DNA from: Mariprofundus ferrooxydans PV-1
GTDB lineage: Bacteria; Pseudomonadota; Zetaproteobacteria; Mariprofundales; Mariprofundaceae
Reading direction: 5' to 3'
DNA: 64,000 bases
Assembly: GCF_000153765.1 (NCBI RefSeq)
Contig: NZ_DS022296.1
Span: 1-64,000, forward strand
The notes under the pieces were generated by a model. It saw only the letters and a program-made list of their open reading frames with translations, was not told the DNA's origin and did no database searches. Each line of letters starts with the position of its first letter. The stretch's first letter is position 1. The position numbers were made by a program, and so were the translations under genes. Of this stretch, positions 8,850-18,266 are shown piece by piece.

Positions 8850-10193
8850 CTACTCCTCCTGTTGGTGTCCAGACTGCCACAGCGGCAGACATATGCTGAA
8901 GGTGGAACCTTTACCCGCACCCTCGCTTTCTGCCGTAATCGTTCCGCCATGCGCCTCGACAATGCGACGGCTCAGATAGAGACCAATGCCAAGCCCATTA
9001 CTCTTACTGGTTGCAAACAGATGAAACAGCCGCTGGCGGATAAAGTATTCACTCATGCCTGCGCCCTGATCCACAACCTGAATCTGAGCCATCGGCACAT
9101 CACTGGCCGTACCAGCTTCAAGCAACCGGGCACGAACGGTAATCACGCCCTGTCCCTGCATGGCCTGAACCGCATTATCATACAGATTTTCAATAACACC
9201 CTGCAACAGGTCGGCATCACCCGCTACCGCTGGTAGCGGGTCAAAACACTGGTCAATCGTGATCGCCTCCGGCCACAGGCGATCGCGAATACTTGATCGC
9301 AGTATTGCCACCAGATCCAGCGGCGCCAACACCGGTTCAACCGGTGCATTCGGGTCAGACATGCGTTGCATCAGCGTCTGCATACGCCCAGTCACCTTGC
9401 GAATCGCAGCCAGCATACGCTGCACGTCCTCATCATCAAGTTTGCCGGAGCCCAGGTGATGGGCAAGAAATGACAGATCATGCAACCGGTTTTTCAAGTC
9501 ATGTGAGTGGAGTTGCTTGGTCACCCTGGAGAGTGAATCCAGACGTGCCGCTTCCGACTGATGATGCGTCAGCCGTGCATGCTCAAGGCTCATGGCTGCA
9601 AACTTGGCCAGCGAGTCCAGACTGGAACGCTCTTCAGCGTCCATGGGAGATCCGTCTATCCGCGGCCCCAGCCACAGCCAGGCCTCACCGGAGGCAGCAG
9701 GCAAGGGCAAACAGAGCGCATAGCCCTCATGCCCGCCGGACGCATCATCCGCATCGGTTTTCGGAGCATCGGCTGGAAAGGAGTACCAGCCACCTTCCGG
9801 CAGTTGTCTCTCATCGAGCGCCGCATAGCGGCGGTAGCAGACCTTGCAAATACGCTCCAGTAGGGCCCGCTCCACATCCTGTTCCGGCAACTGTGCCAAA
9901 TCACCCGCGCCGAGCTGACGGATAGCAGCCAGCGTATCGAGCTGATGGCGAAAGAACATACGATCGAGCATGCGCTGCATCGCCTGTACCAGCGGGGCAT
10001 AACCAAAACCCGCCGCAATAGCTGCAATCACCATCGACCAGAGCGATACAGGCTCACCAGTAAGCGCATAGACCAGAGATTCAGCCAGCATCAACACCAG
10101 TGCAAATACGGCAACCGCCACCAGCGTAGCGATAAAATAGGCAAAGGAGTGTACGATGCGCCTGAAACTGAACACCATACGCAATGATGACAT
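8850..10193 (-). CDS. PrsK-like sensor histidine kinase, short N-terminal form
   Basis: A 447-residue kinase with two membrane helices (about 12-38 and 48-66), a GAF-like region (about 100-215), a phospho-acceptor motif SHDLKNRLHDLS with His231, and a HATPase domain (N-box ENLYDNAVQAM, G1 VDQGAGMS, G2 NGLGIGLYLS). The HDLKN box is typical of PrsK of PEP-CTERM systems. Known PrsK proteins are close to 700 residues with a many-helix N-terminus, missing here. The downstream partner is the response regulator at 7435. dapA lies 7 bp upstream on the same strand. Confidence 0.75.
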   Translation of the reverse strand: MSSLRMVFSFRRIVHSFAYFIATLVAVAVFALVLMLAESLVYALTGEPVSLWSMVIAAIAAGFGYAPLVQAMQRMLDRMFFRHQLDTLAAIRQLGAGDLAQLPEQDVERALLERICKVCYRRYAALDERQLPEGGWYSFPADAPKTDADDASGGHEGYALCLPLPAASGEAWLWLGPRIDGSPMDAEERSSLDSLAKFAAMSLEHARLTHHQSEAARLDSLSRVTKQLHSHDLKNRLHDLSFLAHHLGSGKLDDEDVQRMLAAIRKVTGRMQTLMQRMSDPNAPVEPVLAPLDLVAILRSSIRDRLWPEAITIDQCFDPLPAVAGDADLLQGVIENLYDNAVQAMQGQGVITVRARLLEAGTASDVPMAQIQVVDQGAGMSEYFIRQRLFHLFATSKSNGLGIGLYLSRRIVEAHGGTITAESEGAGKGSTFSICLPLWQSGHQQEE

Positions 10194-10200
10194 TACATGC

Positions 10201-11100
10201 TCAGCGATCGGCTAACTCCAGTTTCTCGTCCACCCCGGAAAAACCCGCCATCACATCGCGTAACAACTGCAAGGGCGCTCCCGTCAGCGGCAACAGCGGC
10301 AGTCGCAATTCATTACTCATCCAGCCGAGTAAATAACAGGCCGCCTTTACCGGTATCGGATTGGACTGCATAAACATCACCTGATTGAGCTGACGCAGGG
10401 AAAACTGGGCGACTCTCGCCTGATCCGGTCGGTTGCTACGCATGGCTGCAGTCAGTGCCAGCATGCTTTTCGGCGCGACATTCGAAACCACAGAGATTAC
10501 GCCATGTCCGCCAAGCGCCAAAAAGGGCATGACCGTGGCATCATCGCCGGAATAAAATTCAATCCGCCCTTCGCAGGCTGCGATGGTATGAACCAGCTGT
10601 TCCATATCAGCCGTCGCGTCCTTGATGCCTACGATATTGGCTACATGCGACAACCGCCCCACCGTTTCCGGCAGGATATTTGAGTTGGTACGACCCGGCA
10701 CATTATAGATCACCTGCGGCAGGTGCACGGCATCGGCAACCGCCTTATAATGATGATAAATACCATCCTGAGTCGGCTTGTTGTAATACGGTGAAATCAG
10801 CAGTGCCGCATCGGCCCCCAGATCCTTGGCTGCCTGTGTTAGCTCAACAGATTCGGCAGTGTTATTGCTGCCTGTACCGGCAATCACCGGCACACGCCCG
10901 GCAACCTGCTCTACAGCAATGCGAATCACCTGCTTGTGTTCGGCAAACGACAGCGTTGCAGCCTCACCGGTTGTTCCGGCCGGCACCACACCATCAACAC
11001 CCGCTTCCACCTGTCGCTCCAGATGGGCGCGAAATGCTTCCTCATCTATCTTTCCGTCTGCAAAAGGTGTGACCAATGCGGTCATCGTGCCGTGAAACAT
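10201..11100 (-). CDS. dapA: 4-hydroxy-tetrahydrodipicolinate synthase
   Basis: It condenses pyruvate with aspartate semialdehyde in the lysine and diaminopimelate pathway. The protein is a 299-residue TIM barrel with GTTGE (residues 42-46), catalytic Tyr132 in YNVPGRT and Schiff-base Lys160 in GIKDAT. The length is normal for DapA. It lies immediately upstream of the kinase gene, so they may share a transcript although their functions differ. Confidence 0.96.
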   Translation of the reverse strand: MFHGTMTALVTPFADGKIDEEAFRAHLERQVEAGVDGVVPAGTTGEAATLSFAEHKQVIRIAVEQVAGRVPVIAGTGSNNTAESVELTQAAKDLGADAALLISPYYNKPTQDGIYHHYKAVADAVHLPQVIYNVPGRTNSNILPETVGRLSHVANIVGIKDATADMEQLVHTIAACEGRIEFYSGDDATVMPFLALGGHGVISVVSNVAPKSMLALTAAMRSNRPDQARVAQFSLRQLNQVMFMQSNPIPVKAACYLLGWMSNELRLPLLPLTGAPLQLLRDVMAGFSGVDEKLELADR

Positions 11101-11201
11101 GCAAGCCTCCGTGATTGTACGTGCAGAACTATAACCGCTACACGCAATCGAGAAAGCAGATATCTCAGATGGGTGCTGATATTTACATTTTCGACAGGCT
11201 C

Positions 11202-11525
11202 CTAGCTCCGTCCTTTCAACAAGAGATCCAGTCCGGCAAACGGGTTGTGGGTTCCGGCAACCGGTTCTTCACGCTGAATATCCCCTTGCGCATCAGCCTC
11301 CATATAGCGTTGATGTTCATTGTCATGACAGTAGATACACAACAGCTCCCAGTTACTGCCATCAGAGGGATTATGATCATGGTTATGATCCTTGTGATGA
11401 ACGGTCAACATGCGCAACTGCTTGCCGCCAAACTCGCGCGCACAACGTGCGCAAACCCACGGGTAGAGCTTAAGCGCCTGCTCCCTGTAATTATCACCGC
11501 TCTCGTACGGCTTTCTGCCTGTCAT
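11202..11525 (-). CDS. yajD: HNH endonuclease-like protein (YajD type)
   Basis: A 107-residue HNH domain protein. It has zinc-type cysteine pairs CARC and CIYC and the HNH core TVHHKDHNHDHNPSDGSNWELLC with a C-terminal HDNEHQ. This matches the small stand-alone YajD family, whose cellular role is not clear. The ATG at 11525 has GGAGGG just upstream. It lies downstream of the 11570 gene, with 44 bp between them. Confidence 0.8.
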   Translation of the reverse strand: MTGRKPYESGDNYREQALKLYPWVCARCAREFGGKQLRMLTVHHKDHNHDHNPSDGSNWELLCIYCHDNEHQRYMEADAQGDIQREEPVAGTHNPFAGLDLLLKGRS

Positions 11526-11569
11526 CCGTACCCTCCGCCAATGCCGCGACTTAAGCGGCAAAGCTGCAC

Positions 11570-12382
11570 TCAGGAAAGTTTATCCAGCCCCTGATATTCT
11601 TCAACCTCAACATAGACGCAGGACGGATAGACGGGGCCGACATCGACAATCACCCATGCGTCGCCACGCATGCCGAGCTCCAGATCGAACACATCACCAA
11701 CCTCAATCATGCCCAGAATCGGAGCGGGCAGGATGACCGGGCCAATCAACTCATCCTGATGATGAAAACTGAACTGCAACGAGTTCTCCGCAAGCGTAGA
11801 CACCTGAGCATGGCCCTCAACAAAACGGGAAAATCGCTGACCACGCATGCGGGGGGGAACCCCGCCACCGGAGCGAATAAAGTGAAACAGAACCCTCGAA
11901 ACGCGCGCCACCCGCACGGCCTCCGGCGTCACCTCTTCGAGCACTTCGATGAAGCCCAGGTAGACATCATGCTTCCACCAGCCTCGCGCCAAAATAAAAT
12001 CAACCCACGCGCGCAGCGTATCGGAATAGGCTTGCAACAATTCGCCATCACTGGTTTCACGCAGGACAAACCAGCCCAGAAAATCACGCATATGCTCCGG
12101 ATCCAGTGCTTCCAGCGGCAGATTACCCAAATGCCCGACTGCTTCCACATCGCCCTCAAGCAAAGCGCTCATATGATTATCAAGCCCCTCCTCCCAGTCA
12201 GCAAAGTCGGCCGGCTCCTCTTCACTCTCCATTTCATTAAACAGATCCGAATAGTGAACCAGATACTGGCTCAACATCTCCAGACACTGATCGGGCGTCG
12301 CCTGCGCGTCGGACTTCTCAACTGTATCGGCGTAACGCACAAAGTCGTCTATCGCCGTCTGCACTGTAGTCGGGGACATCAT
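11570..12382 (-). CDS. conserved-looking hypothetical protein
   Basis: A 270-residue soluble acidic protein. The first 180 residues are helical and rich in Asp, Glu and aromatic residues. The last 70 are beta-like (DELIGPVILPAPILGMIEVGDVFDLELGMRGDAWVIVDVGPVYP). No signal peptide or membrane helix is visible. I recognise no family. It is divergent from efp across a 140-bp gap. Confidence 0.6.
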   Translation of the reverse strand: MMSPTTVQTAIDDFVRYADTVEKSDAQATPDQCLEMLSQYLVHYSDLFNEMESEEEPADFADWEEGLDNHMSALLEGDVEAVGHLGNLPLEALDPEHMRDFLGWFVLRETSDGELLQAYSDTLRAWVDFILARGWWKHDVYLGFIEVLEEVTPEAVRVARVSRVLFHFIRSGGGVPPRMRGQRFSRFVEGHAQVSTLAENSLQFSFHHQDELIGPVILPAPILGMIEVGDVFDLELGMRGDAWVIVDVGPVYPSCVYVEVEEYQGLDKLS

Positions 12383-12522
12383 CCCAGCAACCGCAAATGA
12401 AACATGAAACCTCCATCATAAAGCGCGCCGATTCTTGCCCGAAAAGCGACAAATGGCTATGTTTGCGACCCATTTACCATATCGCACCGTTTTAATTCGA
12501 ACAACAATCGAGAGGAACCGCC

Positions 12523-13083
12523 ATGTTAATCAATGTCACAAGCGTTCGCGTTGGCAACATTCTGGAATGGAATAACGCCCTTTGGCGCATTTTAAAAACC
12601 CAGCACGTGACACCGGGCAAGGGCGTGGCATGTATGCAGTTGGAGATGCGCAATATCGAAGTCGGCACCAAAACCAACAAACGATTTAACTCCAGCGAGA
12701 AAGTTGAGCGTGTCGTGCTGTCACAGCGCGATATGCAGTACCTGTATGCCGACGGTGACGATTATCATTTCATGGATATGGAAACCTACGATCAGATCAC
12801 GCTTGGCTCCGATATGCTGGAGCATGTATTGCCCTATATGCTGCCTGAGATGCAGGTGACAGTAGAGTTTCACGATGAGCGTCCGCTGAATGTCAGACTG
12901 CCGCAGGCCGTCGTTCTGGAAGTGGTGGAATGTGATGCCGCCATCAAGGGCCAGACAGCGACCAGCTCCTACAAACCGGGCGTGCTGGAAACCGGCGCGC
13001 CGATTATGGTACCACCATATCTCGAGTCCGGCACCAAGGTTAAGGTCAACACCGAAACCGGGGAATATATGGAGCGCGCCTGA
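12523..13083 (+). CDS. efp: elongation factor P
   Basis: A 186-residue protein that rescues ribosomes stalled on proline runs. It has the KOW-like N-terminal domain with the modification loop TPGKG (Lys33, the position of the lysylated residue in enteric EF-P) followed by two OB domains ending in the typical KVNTETGEYMERA tail. The gene stands alone. The lysylation genes epmA and epmB are not in the window, so the type of modification is open. Confidence 0.96.
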   Translation: MLINVTSVRVGNILEWNNALWRILKTQHVTPGKGVACMQLEMRNIEVGTKTNKRFNSSEKVERVVLSQRDMQYLYADGDDYHFMDMETYDQITLGSDMLEHVLPYMLPEMQVTVEFHDERPLNVRLPQAVVLEVVECDAAIKGQTATSSYKPGVLETGAPIMVPPYLESGTKVKVNTETGEYMERA

Positions 13084-13242
13084 TCGCTACAGTTCAGGTG
13101 CTTGTCGGTCGATTCAGTGAGGTTTGCCCGGCTCCGGCCACAGCTTCACAAAAAGCCGCTTTGCCTCTTCGCTGATTTGCGGCCGAATGATACGCATTCA
13201 TTCTACCACTGTAACCGGAGCCACCGAAAACAAGGAAGCCCC

Positions 13243-14724
13243 ATGAAAACGCTGTTTTATTGCACCATCATTGCTGCGACCACCATGGCTACCACATGCT
13301 CTGCTATCGCTTCAGACAGCATGAGTCTGAAACAGATCGTAACTGTCGTCCTGAAAAATCACCCCGACCTTCAGGTCAGCCGCATTGATACCGCTATCGC
13401 CGAAACCGGAAAGCAGCGTATTCAGGGCATGCTCGATCCGAGTGTTTCGGCTAGCATCATTGCCAGCGAGGAGAAGACGCCGGTCTCCAGTGACTTCCAG
13501 GCGGCAGAAACAAGAACCGGTCAAATTACCGGCGGCATTAACAAGCCACTGTCAAACGGCGATACGGTCAGCGCCAACTTTGCCTACAGCCGCATCAGTC
13601 AGGCCTACAACTCCCCATTGGCGGCCCAACTCTCCCGTTTCAATCCGGCCTATCGCAACCAGATCAACCTCAGCTATCGTCACCCGCTACTGAAAGGTGC
13701 AGACAGACCCGATTATCATCAGTCACTGACCGTCGCCGATGCCGACATCGAAGCTGCTGACATGCAACGACAGCAACGCGCACACCAGATCATACTGCAG
13801 GTCGTCAATGCCTGTTTTCAGCTCGCATCTGATGACATCAATATCCGCATTGCGGCTCAGGCCGTAAAACGCGCAAAAAAACTGCTCGCCTATCAACGCT
13901 CGCGCGAGCGCTTCGGCCTGATTGAAAAAGCCGACCGCCTGCAGGCTGAAGCACTGCTTGCAGCGCGCAATACAGATCTCCAGAGGGCTCTGTCGATGCG
14001 CATGAACAGCCAAACCAGCCTCAATCGCATGATGTTGCGGAGCGGCGAAGCGGAGCTGGCCGTTCACCTGCAAACGAGTGAGCCGGCAAGCACCCCCTCC
14101 ATGGATGATGCGCTGAATCAGGCCGAGTCGAAACGTCCCGAAATGCAGCTACTAACAGCGCAGCTGCAGGCGGCAGAAGCCCGCCTGGCCATCAGCAGAG
14201 ACGCAGACCAGATGCAACTGGATCTGATAGCCGAAGCAGGCTCCCGCGCACTGGCCAACAATGGCGCAACCGCTGCCGCCAGAGGCTTCACCGTCAAGGA
14301 TCATTATGCGGCTCTGTCGTTTGAACTCTCCGATGTATTGACGCGTAACAGTGCCAATGCGGATATCCGCAAAGCCGAGTTGCAACGTGAGCGGGTGGCC
14401 GCTGAGCGCATCAGGACACATGAACAGATTAAAAGCGATATCTCTGCTGCCATCACAGCCATCCATGCCGGCCGCCCCATGCTTGTCGTTGCCCGCAAAC
14501 AGGCGATCGCTGAAAAACGGAAATTCGATGCGGAAATGCAGCGCTACCGCGAAGGACGTTCGGATACAGCCACGCTCGTTCAGTTTGAAGGAGAGCTGCG
14601 CAATGCCGAACTCAATGCGAACCTGCAAGCACTAACTCTGGAGCTTGCTGCTCGCCAACTGTCCTGGGCCAGAGGCACGCTACGCGATGAACTCGGCTTG
14701 ACCGACATCAGTGCAGGACAATAA
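13243..14724 (+). CDS. TolC-family outer-membrane efflux protein
   Basis: A 493-residue outer-membrane channel protein. It has a signal peptide (cleavage near AIA-S) and two repeated halves with long alpha-helical coiled-coil stretches rich in Ala, Gln and Arg, the pattern of the OEP domain. The start at 13243 is preceded by AAGGAA. A longer reading from 13102 has no signal at its N-terminus. Only 2 bp separate it from the RND pump gene, so they are one operon. Confidence 0.85.
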   Translation: MKTLFYCTIIAATTMATTCSAIASDSMSLKQIVTVVLKNHPDLQVSRIDTAIAETGKQRIQGMLDPSVSASIIASEEKTPVSSDFQAAETRTGQITGGINKPLSNGDTVSANFAYSRISQAYNSPLAAQLSRFNPAYRNQINLSYRHPLLKGADRPDYHQSLTVADADIEAADMQRQQRAHQIILQVVNACFQLASDDINIRIAAQAVKRAKKLLAYQRSRERFGLIEKADRLQAEALLAARNTDLQRALSMRMNSQTSLNRMMLRSGEAELAVHLQTSEPASTPSMDDALNQAESKRPEMQLLTAQLQAAEARLAISRDADQMQLDLIAEAGSRALANNGATAAARGFTVKDHYAALSFELSDVLTRNSANADIRKAELQRERVAAERIRTHEQIKSDISAAITAIHAGRPMLVVARKQAIAEKRKFDAEMQRYREGRSDTATLVQFEGELRNAELNANLQALTLELAARQLSWARGTLRDELGLTDISAGQ

Positions 14725-14726
14725 CC

Positions 14727-17700
14727 ATGCGTAATCTGATCGCTTTTTTTGTTAAACGCGGCGTACTGGTCAACCTGACCTCAATTATTCTGCTGACCGG
14801 CGGCATCTATGCCGCTATGAACATGCAACGCGAAGCATTCCCCAGCATCAATTTCGATATCATTGCCGTCTCCGGCGCCTATCCGGGTGCTGCTCCCAGA
14901 GAAGTAGAACGTCTGATGCTGGCGCCGATTGAGCAGGAGCTGAAGGGTGTCGACGGCATTAACGTCATCCGCTCCACGGCCTATTCAGGCACCATGCAAA
15001 TGACCATTGAGGTCGACCCCAATTTCAAGGATCGAGCACGTTTGGTCTCCGACATCCAGCAGGCTATCAATCGGGCCGATCTGCCCGCCGACCTGCCTGC
15101 CGACCCTGTTATTATGGAGGTAAAATCGGAGCAGGCACCGGTGCTCACATTCTCCATCTCCGGTAATTTCCAGCCACTGGAACTCAAGCACCTGAGCAGC
15201 GCTATCGAAGATGATGTACGCAATATCGGCGGTGTCGCCAATGTCTTTGTGCAGGGGGACCTGAAAGAGGAAATTCGCATTGTGCCCGATCCGGTCAAAA
15301 TGCGCAGAAACCGGGTCTCGGTCAATGATATTATCGCACTGGTTAAAGGATGGAATATCAATGCGCCCGGCGGCCGCCTTAAAGCGCATGATGGTCAAAG
15401 CATTATTCGCATCACCGGTGAGTTCAGCTCGGCAACAGATGCCGGGAATCTGGTACTGCGCGCCAATGAACAGGGGCAGTCCCTGTATCTGAAAGATGTC
15501 GCAAAAGTAACTGAAACACTCGAGCGCCCCTATAAATATGTCGGCGCCAAAGGTGAGCCGGCCATTACCATGATCGTGGTCAAAAAAGGTGACGCCGACA
15601 TTATCAACCTGGTAGACCGCGTACGCGCCTACCTGGCCACTATCCCCAAAAATTACGGCGCGGGTGTGCATGTCAGCGCCTATAATGACCTCTCCACGAT
15701 TACCCGTCTGAGGCTGGGCGTGCTGACTAATAATGGCATGATCGGTCTGGCGCTGGTACTGGTACTGCTGATGCTCTTCCTGCGTCCGGCTGTGGCACTG
15801 ACCACCGCCTGGGGACTGCCTATTATCTTCTTCTCCGGTATTGCCGTACTTTATATCACCGGTATTACGCTGAACCTGCTGGTCATGTTCGGCTTTATTA
15901 TGGTACTCGGCCTGATGGTTGATGACGCTATCATCATCGGTGAAAATGCGACCTATCACATGGAGAAAGGCCTCTCGCCGGAAGAGGCTGCCATCGAAGG
16001 CACTTACGAGCTGATCGGACCGGTCACGGCCACGGTACTAACCACAGTCGTCGCCTTTCTGCCGTTAATGTTTATGGACGGCATTATCGGTAAATTTATC
16101 GCCTCGATTCCGGTTGTCGTGGTTGTACTACTGACATTCTCATGGTTTGAGGCGATTTTCATACTGCCCAACCATATCCGCGACGTTGCCAACGCGAATA
16201 AACACCCGAAAGAGCGCATGCTGTTCATCTGGATCACTAATATTTACACATGGCTGCTCGAAAAGGCCGTGAAACTGCGCTACCTCACAATCCTGATTAC
16301 CATCGCAGGACTGCTGGGCTCCTTCGCACTGGCATCGACCATGAAATTTCAGTTATTCCCGTCCGGAGCAGAGAGCACCTTCTATCTGAGGGTAAATATG
16401 GCGACCGGTACAACACTGGAAGAGATGCGCAATGCGCTTAAATCGCTGGATGTCGAAGTACGCAAGCGTATTGATCCGACTCTGCTGGAAACCACCACCA
16501 TGATCGCCGGTGAAAACAGTGCCGACCAGCGCGAAGCACTAAAGCAGATCGGCGATCGCTTTGGTTTCGAGCGGGTTATTTTGACACCCTTTACCGAACG
16601 CAGCGTCAAAGCCTACGACGTCATGGGCAGGCTCGAAAAAGAGATACCGCCGCTGTTTCCGAACATGGAAATCAGCTTTGCCATGGAGAGATCGGGGCCA
16701 CCTGTCGGACGCGCCCTGCAGGTGGAGCTCACCGATGCGGATGAAGCCACCATGACACGGGTGGCAACACGGTTGATTGCGATGCTGGACAACATCAAGG
16801 GCGTTTATGCTGTGGAGAGCGACCTGGAGCCGGGCGATCCCGAGATTCGCATTGTCATGGACAGAAGCCTTGCCGCTTATGCCGGCATTGATCTGGCAAC
16901 TGCCAGTACCCATATCCGTGCAGCCTTCGATGGCCTGCGCGTATCCACAATTAAACGCGGCAAGGAAGAGATTGATGTCACCATCCGTTATCCCGATCGC
17001 GCCCAGCATGATATCAACACGCTGATGAATCTTGAAATTCCGAATAAAACCGGAGGATTGGTACCGCTCCACCGGATTGCGCACCTGGTACACAAGGCCG
17101 GCACCAGCAGTATTCGCCACAAGGATGGCCGGCGCATCATCAATGTCTCGGCCGAAGTGAATCAGAAAGATATCACATCCAAAGAGGTTAACGCCCTGAT
17201 CAAGAAGCGCAGCAGCGAATGGCTCGGTGATGATGCCGGGAAAATACGTGTTAATTACGGCGGTGAGGAGGAGAAAACACAGGAGTCTGTCAGAGGCCTT
17301 GTTTTCAGTTTTGTGTTTGCCCTGTTGGGCATCTTCGCCATTCTGGCCGTTCAGTTTAACCGCATCGGCTATCCGATTCTGGTGATGCTGGCCATTCCAT
17401 TCGGCATTATCGGTATAATTGTCGGTTTTTTCCTGCATGGGGCGCCGATCTCATTCATGGCGATGATGGGTTTTGTGGCGCTCACCGGCGTGGTCGTCAA
17501 TGCCTCACTGGTCATGGCCGTTTTCATCCAGCGACAGATTCTTGATGGCGTACCGTGGCGGCAGGCCATCATTGAGAGCGGCAGACGTCGTCTGCGCGCG
17601 GTACTGCTGACCGCGATTACTACGGTTGTAGGCCTGTTGCCAACCGCCTACGGATGGGGTGGCTTTGATCCGTTCGTCGCTCCCATGGCGTTGGCACTCT

Positions 17701-17819
17701 CGTGGGGACTGATGTTCTCTACCGTCATAACCCTGTTTTCAATACCGGCAGCACTTGGTATCGCTTTGGACTGTAAATATATGCTACTACGCCTGTTCAG
17801 CATCAAACAGAAAGGTTAA
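14727..17819 (+). CDS. RND-family efflux permease
   Basis: A 1030-residue inner-membrane proton-driven pump. The N-terminal helix is followed by a large periplasmic loop, six helices, a second loop and six more helices, as in the AcrB/MexB superfamily. The proton relay pair is seen in GLMVDDAIII in helix 4, and the duplicated half has FVALTGVVVNASLVM. The protein starts with MQREAFPSINFD, typical of the broad permease subfamily rather than AcrB itself. No periplasmic adaptor (HlyD/AcrA type) gene is adjacent, which is unusual. Confidence 0.9.
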   Translation: MRNLIAFFVKRGVLVNLTSIILLTGGIYAAMNMQREAFPSINFDIIAVSGAYPGAAPREVERLMLAPIEQELKGVDGINVIRSTAYSGTMQMTIEVDPNFKDRARLVSDIQQAINRADLPADLPADPVIMEVKSEQAPVLTFSISGNFQPLELKHLSSAIEDDVRNIGGVANVFVQGDLKEEIRIVPDPVKMRRNRVSVNDIIALVKGWNINAPGGRLKAHDGQSIIRITGEFSSATDAGNLVLRANEQGQSLYLKDVAKVTETLERPYKYVGAKGEPAITMIVVKKGDADIINLVDRVRAYLATIPKNYGAGVHVSAYNDLSTITRLRLGVLTNNGMIGLALVLVLLMLFLRPAVALTTAWGLPIIFFSGIAVLYITGITLNLLVMFGFIMVLGLMVDDAIIIGENATYHMEKGLSPEEAAIEGTYELIGPVTATVLTTVVAFLPLMFMDGIIGKFIASIPVVVVVLLTFSWFEAIFILPNHIRDVANANKHPKERMLFIWITNIYTWLLEKAVKLRYLTILITIAGLLGSFALASTMKFQLFPSGAESTFYLRVNMATGTTLEEMRNALKSLDVEVRKRIDPTLLETTTMIAGENSADQREALKQIGDRFGFERVILTPFTERSVKAYDVMGRLEKEIPPLFPNMEISFAMERSGPPVGRALQVELTDADEATMTRVATRLIAMLDNIKGVYAVESDLEPGDPEIRIVMDRSLAAYAGIDLATASTHIRAAFDGLRVSTIKRGKEEIDVTIRYPDRAQHDINTLMNLEIPNKTGGLVPLHRIAHLVHKAGTSSIRHKDGRRIINVSAEVNQKDITSKEVNALIKKRSSEWLGDDAGKIRVNYGGEEEKTQESVRGLVFSFVFALLGIFAILAVQFNRIGYPILVMLAIPFGIIGIIVGFFLHGAPISFMAMMGFVALTGVVVNASLVMAVFIQRQILDGVPWRQAIIESGRRRLRAVLLTAITTVVGLLPTAYGWGGFDPFVAPMALALSWGLMFSTVITLFSIPAALGIALDCKYMLLRLFSIKQKG

Positions 17820-17875
17820 CAAGCTTTAATGACCGGTTAACAAGAGCATCATAGCGCGCCCCTACTGTATTGCGT

Positions 17876-17952
17876 GTCTGGTGTCCCCCTCCTCCCTCCC
17901 TTTGGACATCAGGCCCAGACAAAAAGGCTCCGTTATACGGAGCCTTTTTTTG
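17876..17952 (+). ncRNA. candidate small RNA 1, pyrimidine-loop hairpin plus terminator
   Basis: An 11-bp stem pairs 17876-17886 with 17904-17914, including two G-U pairs. It encloses a 17-nt loop of only C and T (CCCTCCTCCCTCCCTTT), which is complementary to Shine-Dalgarno sequences. A strong terminator follows at 17923-17952. The stem is nearly identical to that of candidate 2. A weak -10 (TACTGT at 17863) would start the RNA at the stem, but the promoter is not resolved. It could also be only an elaborate terminator of the RND operon. Confidence 0.6.
17923..17952 (+). terminator. rho-independent terminator
   Basis: AAAGGCTCCGT (17923-17933) pairs with ACGGAGCCTTT (17937-17947) around a 3-nt loop, and the T-run continues to 17951. 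The A-run on the other side makes it usable in both directions. Confidence 0.9.
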
Positions 17953-18160
17953 TTGCACTTGCACATACTTACCTCCCACTACCCCTGCAGCTCATCCACT
18001 TTCTTTCCGACTTTGTGTGAGCTGGCGCACAGATCCTGTGATGCTATCAGGCATTCTTAATGCCTGTACCGGAAGCAAATCAGTTCGACTGTTTAAAGTT
18101 GTACGACATAGATCCGATAGTTATTGCTAAATAGCTTTATTAAACCTGACTATTCCCCTC

Positions 18161-18235
18161 GGTCTGGCGTCAACTCCCCCCTTCCCCTCGACGTCAGACC
18201 AATAAAAGGCCCTGCAATGCAGGGCCTTTTATTTT
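18161..18235 (+). ncRNA. candidate small RNA 2, sibling of candidate 1
   Basis: A perfect 11-bp stem pairs 18161-18171 with 18190-18200, with an 18-nt pyrimidine-rich loop at 18172-18189 (AACTCCCCCCTTCCCCTC). A terminator follows at once. The stem core matches candidate 1 except for one base pair, which changes from T-A (17882/17908) to C-G (18168/18193), so pairing is kept. A possible -35 TTGCTA (18124) and a weak -10 near 18147-18153 would place the RNA start at the stem. Confidence 0.6.
18204..18235. terminator. bidirectional rho-independent terminator
   Basis: AAAAGGCCCTGC (18204-18215) pairs with GCAGGGCCTTTT (18219-18230), followed by ATTTT. The A-run on the other side means it can also end the antiporter transcript coming from the right. 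Confidence 0.9.
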
Positions 18236-18266
18236 AATTCAAAACTCACCAATCGTCATCTGAACA

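Larger units (their letters stand above)
17820..18266. other. 447-bp intergenic region with two candidate small RNAs
   Basis: This gap lies between the RND gene and the antiporter gene, which converge on it. Two hairpin-terminator modules, described separately, sit near its ends. The middle (about 17953-18160) has a small stem (CAGGCATT at about 18048 with AATGCCTG after a 3-nt loop) and no coding potential that I can see. Confidence 0.8.

Noticed and set aside
14985-17438. Two reverse-strand frames of about 300 codons opposite the RND gene
   Set aside because: Both are shadows of the pump gene and lack RBS and domain patterns.
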